A stretch of 64,000 nt of DNA, taken from the NCBI GenBank assembly GCA_015680905.1, contig CM027383.1:91222501-91286500 (forward strand), given 5' to 3'. Made by a program: the position numbers and the translations under genes. The stretch is from Coptis chinensis (lineage: Eukaryota; Streptophyta; Magnoliopsida; Ranunculales; Ranunculaceae). Below, piece by piece: positions 45,981 through 56,316 of this stretch. Every line of letters starts with the position of its first letter. Position 1 is the first letter of the stretch. Under the pieces are notes generated by a model that was not told the DNA's origin, made no database searches, and was given only the letters and a program-made list of their open reading frames with translations.

Positions 45981-48900
45981 CTATAACGGAGATGAGAAGC
46001 TAAACTGTATGCCGGTCTTGCCGCGGTCATGCTCAAATTGTTTCCGTATGTAGCAGTAGTTAATCTGAAAACATAATCAAATTTAAATCAGGAACAGTTA
46101 AGGAATTCTGACAAGTTTTTGTAATAAACCAAGAACATAAATCACTCTCATCTATTTGGCATTACTGAAAACATAATCAAATTTAAATCAGGAACAGTTA
46201 AGGAATTCTGACAAGTTTTTGTCATAAACCAAGAAGATAAATCACTCTCATCTATTTGGCATTACAGAAACCGATATTCAAGGTTAAAAAATAAAAACGC
46301 ATTGAGGCTTAATCCTCAAGGCACACCTAACGAATTTTAAGCGTTTAGCACCAAGAGGCTTAAGCCTACACGTCTTTACATATTTTTAATATTTCATTCT
46401 TTTTTCAATTTTTTGATGGCTCATAATTTCTTTAAAGACTACAAACTCCCTATTATCTTATGGTTTGAGCATCAAAACACCTCATTCTATCATAAATTAC
46501 AACTTCCATCATCCAACCTCATCTTTCCTCATTCTCATTTTTTTTTAAGGGTTAACGAGTATTACCCCCCACTAGATGAGCCAATTAGGATTCTCCCCAC
46601 CCACACTAGATAGCCCTAAAAAAACACGGTCAACCCAAGTTGACTTTTTTTTTGTGTGTACTTGGGGGGGAAAAAGACCCTACTTTCCTCATCTAGTGGG
46701 GGGGGAATCCTAATTGGCTCATCTAGTAGGGGGGTAATACTAGTTAACCCTTTTTTTAAATGAGGTTTAAGCCTCAGGCATCACAGAGGGCATAGCGCCT
46801 TGAGGCTTAGATACATTCTTTAAAACACTGCCGCTATCTGATGGGATTCTTCCAGACAACAAGTTCACCTTCAGGGTGATCATAACATGAAAATACTAGG
46901 ATAAATTACTGACCTCCATTGAAAAAATTGAAGGGAATAATTATCCCAGCACCAATGGAACTCCGGAATGACTCTCCAAATTTCCTAAACGAGAAGTTTT
47001 GAAACTCGTTTTCTGTCAGTTTGGTGAGATTTCCAGTAGAAGCAAATATATGTCCATGAACTCCAGCATCTCTCAACACCTTCAAAGGAAGATTGAACGA
47101 CAGGTCTGCAAAAGCACTACAAGCAAGGTCTCCACCAAGGACATCCCTTCCTGTACATTTAGCCGAATTTCCTGATATATCAATCATCGCCCTTCTTTGT
47201 TCAGTAGGACCTACTCCTCGAGACTTGAACCCCAACAATGTCGTTAGGCCACCCAAAGTGCACACTGGAGAAGAATTGCCACCAAGGAAGAATCTCTCAG
47301 ATATAGGCGAAGGCAAGTTCATAAATCCTCTTCCCCATGGAAGAATAGCACCCACAGATACCCCAAAGTTCAATGCAGCATTATAAAATCCCAGAGGAAA
47401 AGCAAAGCTTAAGATCGAACTCCTGCTCAAAATGAATAAAAAGAAGGGAACTCAGTAATTTATAAAAGAGGTAGAACTGGTTCTTTTGTACTATTCTGAT
47501 AAAAATACATAACTAACTACATACATACACATACAATTAATTGAGTACCACCTGTAGCGAAGTGCAACTAAAAAGATGAACTTAACTTAAAACCAAAAAT
47601 GACGGAATAATAAACAGGGATCCAAGATTATAACAGCATGAAAACACTTTCAGGATAAACAATAAAGATGACAAGCTACATAATTGGCATGTATGGGTCA
47701 ATCACATAAAATGAATTAATCGTTAGTAATTCAAAAACATCAGAATTTGGCACTTCAGCCACCCGCCCAGTCTTCATTCCTAGGACAACATACAAAAAAT
47801 GCTACCACCAGGATTCCTGGAATGTAACAGAAGATAACAGATGGAGATTCCAGTTGTACTAGTGGCTGCATTCCTAACATTTATTCTATTTTCTTCCAAC
47901 TCAATTTATGCTCTCGAGATTTCCAATACAGACTGCAACAATAACAAATTGCTTATTCTTTTCTGGTGTAAATAATAACAAATTGTTGCCATATTTTCCC
48001 TGCTCCCTCACTAAGCAGTCAGAGGCTTAGTGATTCAGTCAAACACATATTTGCCTGGAATTAGGCGCAAATGATCAACCCGAGCCAAAATCACCTAAAT
48101 TTATTTTTTGTTTTTTTATGACACTTTTTCACTTCTCATCTAAGCATCTCTTAATCTTGTTAAAAACTGTTGTGCCCTATAAACCATTATTGAACAAGAT
48201 CTCACTTAGACAAAATTGTTCAAATTGTTCAGCCCAGGCACTGCCCCTATACCACCGTTAGGGGGGGCTCAGATAAGGTCCGTGCCCCAAGGCTCAATGT
48301 GGCCATCTGCATAAGGCTCCACATATCTCCAAACGATCTCCTACTTGGAGACAGGAAATCTGAAACTAAACTAATTACCTAAGAACTTAATGCATTCAAT
48401 TCTATAGTCTTCAAGCAAGAAAAGCAATTCAAGTTGAGCATGTCTTCAAGCTGATTAGTTGTGTATACATATTAAGTAGGTCATAATGTGATATACATCA
48501 AAACTTTCTGTTTTTCGAGATTAAATATTGTGGGAAAAAGGGCAGAATATTCGTATTAGCAGCCGGGGCATGGCTATGCAACCTAATCTAGCCATTGCAT
48601 GCGCCTGCGATGACATAGAAGCTCCCTCATTACAAGATTTATATTTGCTCTCGATTTTCCTTTTTCCTATTCATTGTATTTCCTAGTAAACCATGGATAA
48701 AGGGATGCCAATTTAGCATGAAACCTGACCGGGTAAAAGCCAAAGCTAATGCAAATCATTAGAATTGGATCGTGGACAGATCCATTGATGCCAGAGCTTA
48801 AGGACGCCCAAGTTCGATTTTAACACGAAATACTATAATTGGGGACTATCGATAGGCTCTGGCTTGACGCCTATATATCGCCTGTGCATGTGACTACATA

Positions 48901-51354
48901 TCAAGGACATGTGCTAGGCAATTGCTCACGTTCTAGGCCCAGCCCTAGCACCTAGCCATTTCCTGCACAGGTAACTACATAGCTCCCTCACACATAATCT
49001 ATATTTCAGTTCTCTTTTCCTTTTTGATATTTTTATTTCTTGATAAATCAGCGACTTAGGGATGGTAATTCAACCCAAAACCTGACCAATTCAGAGCCCA
49101 ACACGAGTCATTTCTATTGCAGATCAAGCTTAAAAACACACACAAGTCTGATAATAACCCCAAAATGTACAGCTGGTAGGACTTTAACGGTATTAGCGAC
49201 ACGTGGGACTATAGGATACACAATTTTGATTTACATGTGCACCATGTACGAGCCCAATGAGATAATAAACTAAAAAGCCCAAGTGCTTAGCGAAGGTGTA
49301 CATATATTTGTATTACTTTTCGGTAGTGATCAGCATAGGAGAACAGAAACAAACAAGTTATGGCTTAAACGTTCCACTTTCTGTTCCAACTTATTATGTG
49401 GAAACTGGGAAGTCACACTCAGACAACAAGGTCATGCAGAGTAGCAAGGTCACTGAGCCCAAAAAAGGAAAAATGTAAAACAAGGTCATGCCGAGATAAC
49501 CACTAAGGAAGCAATGACGATACAACACATAATATGGATTGAAGGTTTTGTTCATCTGTTTACACCGATACAATAATAAAAGTCGATTGGTATTTAGCCA
49601 CTTCATTGAAATGCTTTCCTATTGTATTGTGGGCTATATCAGCCTATTTTAATATATTAAAATAAGTAAATATTGACCGAGCAAAGAAAAAAAGTAGATT
49701 TGCTATAAGTCCAATATGAAAGCATGTGTCTCAACCCCTTGTTGAATCCAATAGGTCTGAAAGAACAGTACCCAACACAGTATCATATGCCATCCCACCC
49801 CCGCCCCCCCAACCACACACACACACACACACACCAAAAGAAAAATATGAGAACATAGACACAAACACACACATTCAATGAACGTCAACTGTTAAAACGT
49901 GGTATTCATAAAAAAAAAAACAGAAGATCAGAGGCAAACAAACAATTGTACAATCAAATATAAGATCAGAGGCAAACAAACAATTGTACAATCAAATATC
50001 CAACTTCCAATGAATAATAAGGTTATAGCAAGACACTACTCGACAGAATCACAGAACACAACTACGCTTTAAAGTAAACAAGAACATAGAGAAAGAGTGA
50101 GACCTGGCGTAAAAATCGCAAGCTCCGACTATCAGGTGAAAACCCGCCAACTTGGGTACTGGAAACAAAAGCATATCCTCGTGTTGGCCTCTGAGGAGAA
50201 TCTCTCCTATCGATAGTGAATTTGTACTTTAGCGATGAGAGCAAACTATGCCCAAGCTGCTTTCTAACCGACCTCGAGGACATTTGTGATGGATCTGTTA
50301 AATTACGCCAAGTGAGATTGTACGCCAAATCATGATGCCTCGTTGAAAGTAAGCCAACTGAAAGACCCAACATTCTCTCTTTGTAAGAAGAAATCTTCAA
50401 CCAATCTTGAGATAGTAGCGATATCCGAGCCATTATAGGGTTTGATAATCGTTTAAACCTCGGTAAATAAACTCCTACACTGATATCTGAAGCTTGTTCC
50501 CAACCATAAGCCCATGTACTATCCCATATGTCACCATATCCAAACACGTTTTTCAACTTTGCTGTCCCCTCAAGAGAATAAGACCTAGCCTACAAAAAAT
50601 AATGTCATAAAAGAAAACAAAGTGTGAACGTAAATATTGGTAAACCATTTCAACTTGTTTCACATAAAATGTTTTGCTTCCCTGCACATGCATACCAATG
50701 ACTGCTCACATCGTATATCACAGCTAGGAATATAGAGGTTATGCACAGCTTATATCAACACATCATACCCTGGTTGTTTGCCACCCTTATTAAATAATAT
50801 GTGAATAGCTGTAAGAAACACTCTAGCCAGTAAAACATATACAACATTTTTACCCTTGAAACAAACATATATAATAGCAATCATACAAATACTACATTGA
50901 GCAGAAACAATACCTGGGGTTTGGAGTACATGCCGATATTGCCTCCAACAGGGTTTTTATTTTCGACAACTTCAATAGTAACATTAAAAGTAGCAGGTAA
51001 CTCGAGTGGACCAGAATCAATAGTAATATTAACAGAATCAAAAATATCAAGATTCTGAAGACGTGACTTAACTAAAGCAGCAGCTTCAAGTAACATTTGC
51101 ATAGTCGTAGCAGTTTTTAAGGATTCAACTTCAGTTTCAAGTAATGAGTCTTTTGTTTTCTTGTTTCCTTTAATGATTATGTCGTGGACACGTAAATTGA
51201 CTTCTTCTTCTTCTACGGTGTTGTCGTTTTCTTGATTTTTGTCGTTTTCGGTTTGAGGGTTTTGGTTTTCTGAGACTGAGTCTGGCATTGCTGTTTTTTC
51301 GGTCTGAGAAAAAAATTTGTTTAGGAAAGAGAAACTGAATGTATTAAGAACCAT
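45981..51354 (-). CDS. SAM50: SAM50/OMP85-family outer membrane protein, two frame breaks in exon 3
   Basis: Exons on the minus strand are 51354-50914 (or from the second ATG at 51288), 50589-50104, 47422-46914 and 46064-45981. The N-terminal acidic stretch is followed by a POTRA domain (VNLRVHDIIIKGNKKTKD, LDIFDSVNITIDSG, VEVVENKNPVGG-like) and then the beta-barrel (NVFGYGDIWDSTWAYGWEQA, SLLSQDWLKISSYKERMLGL, DRRDSPQRPTRGYAFVSST, ERFFLGGNSSPVCTLGG). The product inserts beta-barrel proteins into the mitochondrial outer membrane. Exon 4 ends in KTGIQFSFSS, a good beta-signal. One extra base near 47406 and a two-base loss near 46920 put exon 3 out of frame at both ends. The product as written would therefore stop early and lack the beta-signal. 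This is a pseudogene or an assembly error. Confidence 0.85.
46065..46264. repeat. 100-bp tandem duplication at the SAM50 intron 3 acceptor
   Basis: Bases 46065-46164 and 46165-46264 are nearly identical, with about three differences. On the minus strand each unit ends with TTTTCAG, so the duplication copies the splice acceptor and its pyrimidine tract. Only the copy next to exon 4 (AG at 46066-46065) leads to the coding exon; after the upstream copy the next codon is TAA. Confidence 0.9.
46549..46750. mobile_element. foldback MITE, 202 bp, Mutator-like target duplication
   Basis: The arms are about 45 bp each and almost perfectly complementary: GGGTTAACGAGTATTACCCC on the left and GGGGTAATACTAGTTAACCC on the right. 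They continue inwards through CTAGATGAGCCAATTAGGAT and its complement. A 9-bp duplication TTTTTTTAA flanks it (46540-46548 and 46751-46759), as in MULE-type elements, though T-richness weakens that evidence. It sits in intron 3 of the SAM50-like gene and would form a strong hairpin in the transcript. Confidence 0.8.
48570..49120. repeat. diverged direct repeat in SAM50 intron 2
   Basis: Segments at about 48600-48760 and 48965-49120 share AGCTCCCTCA, ATCTATATTT/ATTTATATTT, TTTTCCTTTTT, then GGGATG--AATT and AAACCTGACC in the same order. They are diverged copies about 370 bp apart with no coding content. Confidence 0.5.
49811..50002. repeat. CA microsatellite and 38-bp tandem duplication
   Basis: A (CA)n run lies at about 49812-49833. 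At 49926-50001 a 38-bp unit (GATCAGAGGCAAACAAACAA...) is present twice in tandem. Both lie in intron 2 of the SAM50-like gene, about 100 bp downstream of exon 2 in the direction of transcription. Confidence 0.85.
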
Positions 51355-51560
51355 AGCTATAGCTATTCAGAAACAATTTTGGAAGAATTTAGAGGTAAGA
51401 AGATTCATAAATTTCTCGTTTATTATATAGTAGATGAACAAACCCTTGCTTCGGCTACAATTCTAAAACTAAAATACTTACTAAAATAAACTAACTAGAC
51501 TTCAATTCAAATAGAAATATCTAACACCGAACTTAATAATACTTCCTAAATAAGAACAAA

Positions 51561-53919
51561 GGGCATCACCAATGCAGGCCCCTAAAACCCAGGCCCACAT
51601 CATTTTTTTAAAGGGCCACGTTGGATTAATCAGGTCCATTTAAAATAGCTAGAACTCTAAAAAAAAGACGGTGTTCCAACGCTAGAGCTAAACACCCTTC
51701 AAAACACACGCTAAATTTATTCTCATTCGCAAAAAATACCCAACAACTTGATTGTGGTGGGAGCTCTCTTTCGAAAGTTCTATTGTTGGTCTCTCTCTTT
51801 CACTAAAGCAGCTCAAACTTCTGTAAACACTTCTTCTTCTCCCATTCTTCACATATATTTATTTATATTTGTGTTCACTTTAGGATGAAGTGGCTTCGAT
51901 TTGGGTACTAGAATGTGAAATATTGAATCAATATGGACAGTTTAGATATTGTGTACATTGAATGTGAAACTTGTTACTGTTGTTGTTGGTACGGACATCC
52001 TTTAATTTGAGTAATTCCATGTCAAGTTAATGCTGATATTGTTTTGATTCAAGATTATTGTTGGTGTTTGCGATTTTGTTTTTTTATTTAGTTTGTGGGT
52101 ATTTGTGTTTAAAGTTATTGCAATGTCAACTCTAGCTATGAACTGGAATCACTAGGCTTAAAGAATGTTGTTTTGTGGAATGTCGTGATTTATGTGTATG
52201 CGCATAACTGAATGTCCTTTGAAGCTTTTGAAGTTTATTGGCAAAATTCGATATCTTGCTTTTGTTGGTTATGAACTATTATATGCTATTATGATTTCTA
52301 TACTTATCTCTTTCTTATCCATTTGCATTTGATGTCGTGTGTTTTGCATAGCAAGTGATTGAGTCCAGACATCTTCCCATGGCACTTTACCATGGTTCCT
52401 CTTCTCTCTCTCTCATTTCTTCGAACTCTTCCTCAGATGATGAGTTTGATGAATATCAAAATATTCTCAACCAAATTGCAGTTTCAGTGGTGCCGCTCCT
52501 ACATCATCATATAAGAACCAATGCGTGCTTCATGGAGATGCAAAACCAGAAGGGTGAAGATGGTGGGTCTACTGTTGGGAGGATTTATAAACATCGTGCA
52601 AGGGTTTCTACTGCTTATCAATTGGAGCAGGACTACTTTGTTGAGAATTCAACATACTTGGATGCTAATTTTCGTAGTTGTTATCGAATGAGCAAAAAAC
52701 TTTTTCTTCGCATACTTGCTGATGTTGAAAAGCAAGGCCAATATTTTGTTCAAAAAAATGATGTTATAGGACAACTAGGCCTGACATCGAAGATCAAGGT
52801 GAGTACATGTATTATCAATTAGTTTAAGCAACTAAATTATTAGGACTTAAATTAGTTAGTTGTGTTTCTTTGTATGTTTTTCAACTCCCCGGTGCACTGA
52901 CTCAAGTGATTTGTTTAATATATCTCTATGTATTTCATTTTTTACACTCTTGTGTTAATTAGGTGACAACCACTATTCGAATGCTTGATTTTGGAAGTCC
53001 AGCAAATCATATAGATGAACAATTCAAAATTGGAAAGAGTACTATCTTGGAGAGCCTTAAGCGATTTTGCTTGACTGTAATTGAGCTCTATGTAGAATAA
53101 TATATGAGAGCACCAACAGAAGTTGATGTTCAACGCCTACTAAAAGAAGGGGAGGAGAGGGGATTTCCTGGAATGCTTGGCAGTTTGTACTGTATGCATT
53201 AGACATGGCGTGCTTGTCCAACTGCTTGGCATGGTACCCATGTCAGTCACAAGCAAGAAGCTACTGTGATATTAGAGGCAATAACTTCCAGAGATTTATG
53301 GATATGGCACGCCTTTTTTGGCATGCCTAGATCTCATAATGATATTAATGTCTTGGACCGTTCTCCACTTTTCAATGATGTTATCAATGGGAGAGCTCCT
53401 ACTTGCAACTTTGTGTTGAATGGTCCTGCATACCACATGGGATATTACCTATAAGACGGTATATATCCTGAATATGCAACCTTGATCCAAAGCATATCTC
53501 AACTAGTTGGGAATAAATGAAAATATTTTGCAAGAAAGCAAGAGGCTATTCGAAAAGATCTTGAGCGAGCTTTTGGGGTGCTTTAATCTCGTTGGACAAT
53601 TATCAGAAATCCAGTGCGCTTATGGAGTAAAGAAGACCTGGCTTTGATCATGAAAACTTGCATTATCTTGCATAATATGATCATAGAAGATCAACTTGAA
53701 TCAAATATGAGGTTTGCTATGGACCCACGTGACTACACTAGTCTCATTCAACTTGAGGGCTTTGGGCAAAACCAAAAGCTTGTTTTGGGTCGATTCTTAT
53801 CTTGTCTGCAGCAAATTCACAACAAGACAACACATGAACAATTAAAGAACGACCTTATTGAGCATCTATGGCATAGGAGGGGTGACATTTCTGACGATGA
53901 TGATGAGGACGATATTTGA
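51561..53919 (+). mobile_element. PIF/Harbinger element relic, right end not found
   Basis: The left terminus GGGCATCACCAATGCAGGCC at 51561 matches the ends of the MITE at 23924-24429. A transposase relic follows in the same orientation. I found no matching inverted terminus downstream, and the base triplet before the left end is AAA rather than TAA. The right part is lost, rearranged or too diverged, so the end given here is only the transposase stop. Confidence 0.65.
52355..53919 (+). pseudogene. PIF/Harbinger transposase with multiple stops
   Basis: Exon 1 (52355-52798) is open; an intron at 52799-52962 has good GT-AG borders, and exon 2 runs to 53919. Family blocks are NFRSCYRMSKKLFLRIL, FKIGKSTILESLKRFCL, GFPGMLGSLYCMH, FGMPRSHNDINVLDRSPLF, GPAYHMGYYL, RKDLERAFGVL, KTCIILHNMIIED and an Asp-rich C-terminus. 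The first catalytic Asp is replaced by Tyr (LYCMH for IDCMH); the second Asp and the Glu remain. At least five stops occur, several at codons expected to be Trp or Gln, which fits C-to-T decay of methylated DNA. Confidence 0.85.
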
Positions 53920-55160
53920 TTGCAGAGGGAAGAGTATCTACAGGTTTTAACTGCCAATTATCCTGCTCCTCTGATAAAGATTTTGCAGTTCTCAGTATCG
54001 CCTACCACTTATGATATTGGGCTTAGTCTTTGCTGTCCGACACTTCACCAAAAAAGAGGATTAGCGAAAGGGTTGCCAGAAGATGCACAAGTAAATCAGT
54101 AGCTTGTGTTGTCAGAGTTGCTCCAAAACAATATATTTGTTACTTATTAATTTAGAGAAACTGCCCCACTAAGTAAATCAGAGTTGTTGTTTCTTTTTCT
54201 TATGTAACTTGAAGTAAACAGAAAGGAAATTTTATAATATTTTATTAGACAACATATAATTACCACTAGGAGATTTGATTGTGGTTTGTGGTTGCTAGAG
54301 AAATAGGACCATATATTTGGTGGTTAAATTCAATGATTATACCTGTTGTTGATTGTATCCCTCCTGTTGTAGACAAGAACAGTGAAAGTGAGCCATGTTT
54401 CCTTAGGTGCGTCCAATGCAGATAGGACACTGCCAGCTGTGAGGAAATTTTACTTATTGTTGCCTAATCTTCCGCATCCTTTTCAGTTTCATTCCTTCAT
54501 TGTGCATAAAAGAGGGGTGTGATCAAATTCCCTAACCATTATTAATCTTATTTTTGCTACAAGATATTTGGTCTTCAAGTAGTTTTTGCTCGCAATTGAT
54601 GTGTTCTAGACAGTTGTTGAATATCTACATTGACAAGTATTTTTGAAATCCATGTTGTTCCTAGTTGTATTTTATATAGTTCAATTCTTATGTAAGTATA
54701 TCTTTTGTAGAATTGTTCGGATCAACTTCTATATATGCCAGAGACTAGTACAAGTGAGGATCAACTTCTATGTCAGAGACTAGTATATCTTGAAGGAATT
54801 CTATTCCATTGATATTGAGTCCAACAAGCCAACGATATTGTATGCATGTATGCATAAAGTATTTCTTAATTCTAATTGTGTTACTCTCTGACTATCCACT
54901 TAGCCAGTACTGCTACATACTACCATAAATTCTATGTACTATTTCAAAGAATTTAAGTTTAAAGAGGTGGAGAAACTGGCAAGCAAAAAAGTAAATGATA
55001 ACAAAAGTAAGGAGTTCTATGAAGATTAAGGTTTATCCAGAGGATGGCTTAGTCCAGGTCTCCTGCAAGCATGCAAAGAACCTGTCAGTGATTTTCCTCT
55101 CTGCCAATAAGAACTGAAAAAATAAGAGTATATACTGACAATTCCAAAAGAACTCCTCAA
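53920..55160. other. no clear gene
   Basis: AT-rich DNA lies between the Harbinger relic and a LINE fragment. A repeated phrase (GATCAACTTCTAT...AGAGACTAGTA) occurs twice at about 54720-54785. No element ends are recognised. Confidence 0.45.
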
Positions 55161-55169
55161 GTATATATT

Positions 55170-56316
55170 AACACTCTGAAGTATATAACAACACCATCAA
55201 AGCTCATCCAAATTGCAAGAAATCTAAAGTTATCAATCTATGTTTTACTGATGACCTTATGCTCTTCTTCAGAGGTGAAATTCAATCAGCCATAGAGATC
55301 ATGAAGGTCCTAGACAAGTTCTCACGAAGGTCTTTGGGCTGAAGATCAATACTCAAAAGTCTACCCCTCATTCTGGGAGGACTGAAAGTGAAGATGAAAG
55401 TACTCTTATAGCAGATACATTAGAAGTTCAACTGGCTACACTTCCTATAATCTATTTGGGACTGCCACTTACGTCCACAAGACTTGGGATTAGAGATTGC
55501 CAACCTCTAATAGAAAAAATCACTGCAAGGATTTAGAATTGGAAAAATAGATGTTTGTCACATGCAGGAAGGCTACAGTTCATCCATTCAGTCTTATCTT
55601 CTTTTAATGTATACTGGGCTAGAACTTTTGTGCTTCCACTCACTGTGTTGGAACAAGTTACAAAAATATGTAACAAATTCCTTTGGAATGGTTTAGACAT
55701 GGGAAATAAAATGCATCATGCTAGTAGGGGTCGCACTGCACTTCTCAAGCAAGAGGGAGGACTGGGAATCTTGAATCTAAAGCTATGGAACCAAGCATCA
55801 TACTGTGGCCTAGTGTACAAGATTGTTTCAAGAGAAAACAGCATGTGGGTAACGTGGGTTTGGAATCATCACATCAAGGACAAGTATTTCTAGGTTATGA
55901 CTACTCCAAAAGACTGCTCGTGGGTGTGGAGAAATTTACTAGACGCAAGGAAAACAGCAAGGAGGTTTATCCGATACATTATTGCTACCGGAGCTGACAC
56001 CTTTTTATGGTATGATCGTGGTGTGGTGAGGCGCCTCTAATAGAAGACAGGTTTGCGAAAGCTACTCTTCAGCTACCCCTCACTGCAAAGGTTAGTGCCT
56101 TGATAACTAATGGCGAATGGAACCACACGGTGCGTGATCTACCTACATCTCCACTGAAAAGTGATATCCTTAAACCTGAGATCAACTATTACTTACCAAA
56201 AGATGATGTGGTCTGGACACCTGATCCTTCTGGCGCATTTACTTCCAAGACAGCTTATGATGTCCTCAGAGTTCCATGAGAAAGGGTCAGATGGTATAGT
56301 CTGGTATAGTTCCAAG
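55170..56316 (+). mobile_element. LINE fragment: reverse transcriptase end and zf-RVT region
   Basis: On the plus strand, LCFTDDLMLFFRGEIQSAIE near 55240 is the catalytic-loop block of a plant LINE reverse transcriptase, with FTDD where FADD is usual. LPIIYLGLPLTSTRLG follows near 55445, then SHAGRLQFIHSVLSSFNVYW (55558 on) and GRTALLKQEGGLGILNLKLW. A zf-RVT lead-in, DDVVWTPDPSGAFTSKTAYD, lies near 56205. Frame changes occur throughout. It ends where the inverted solo LTR begins (about 56300-56317), so the LTR probably interrupted or truncated it. Confidence 0.75.

Noticed and set aside
47093-47386. Plus-strand 97-codon frame across SAM50 exon 3
   Set aside because: It is antisense to the conserved beta-barrel exon and is a shadow frame.
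49812-49833. Short repeat array considered as CRISPR-like
   Set aside because: It is a CA dinucleotide microsatellite in a plant intron; no repeat-spacer structure occurs anywhere in the window.
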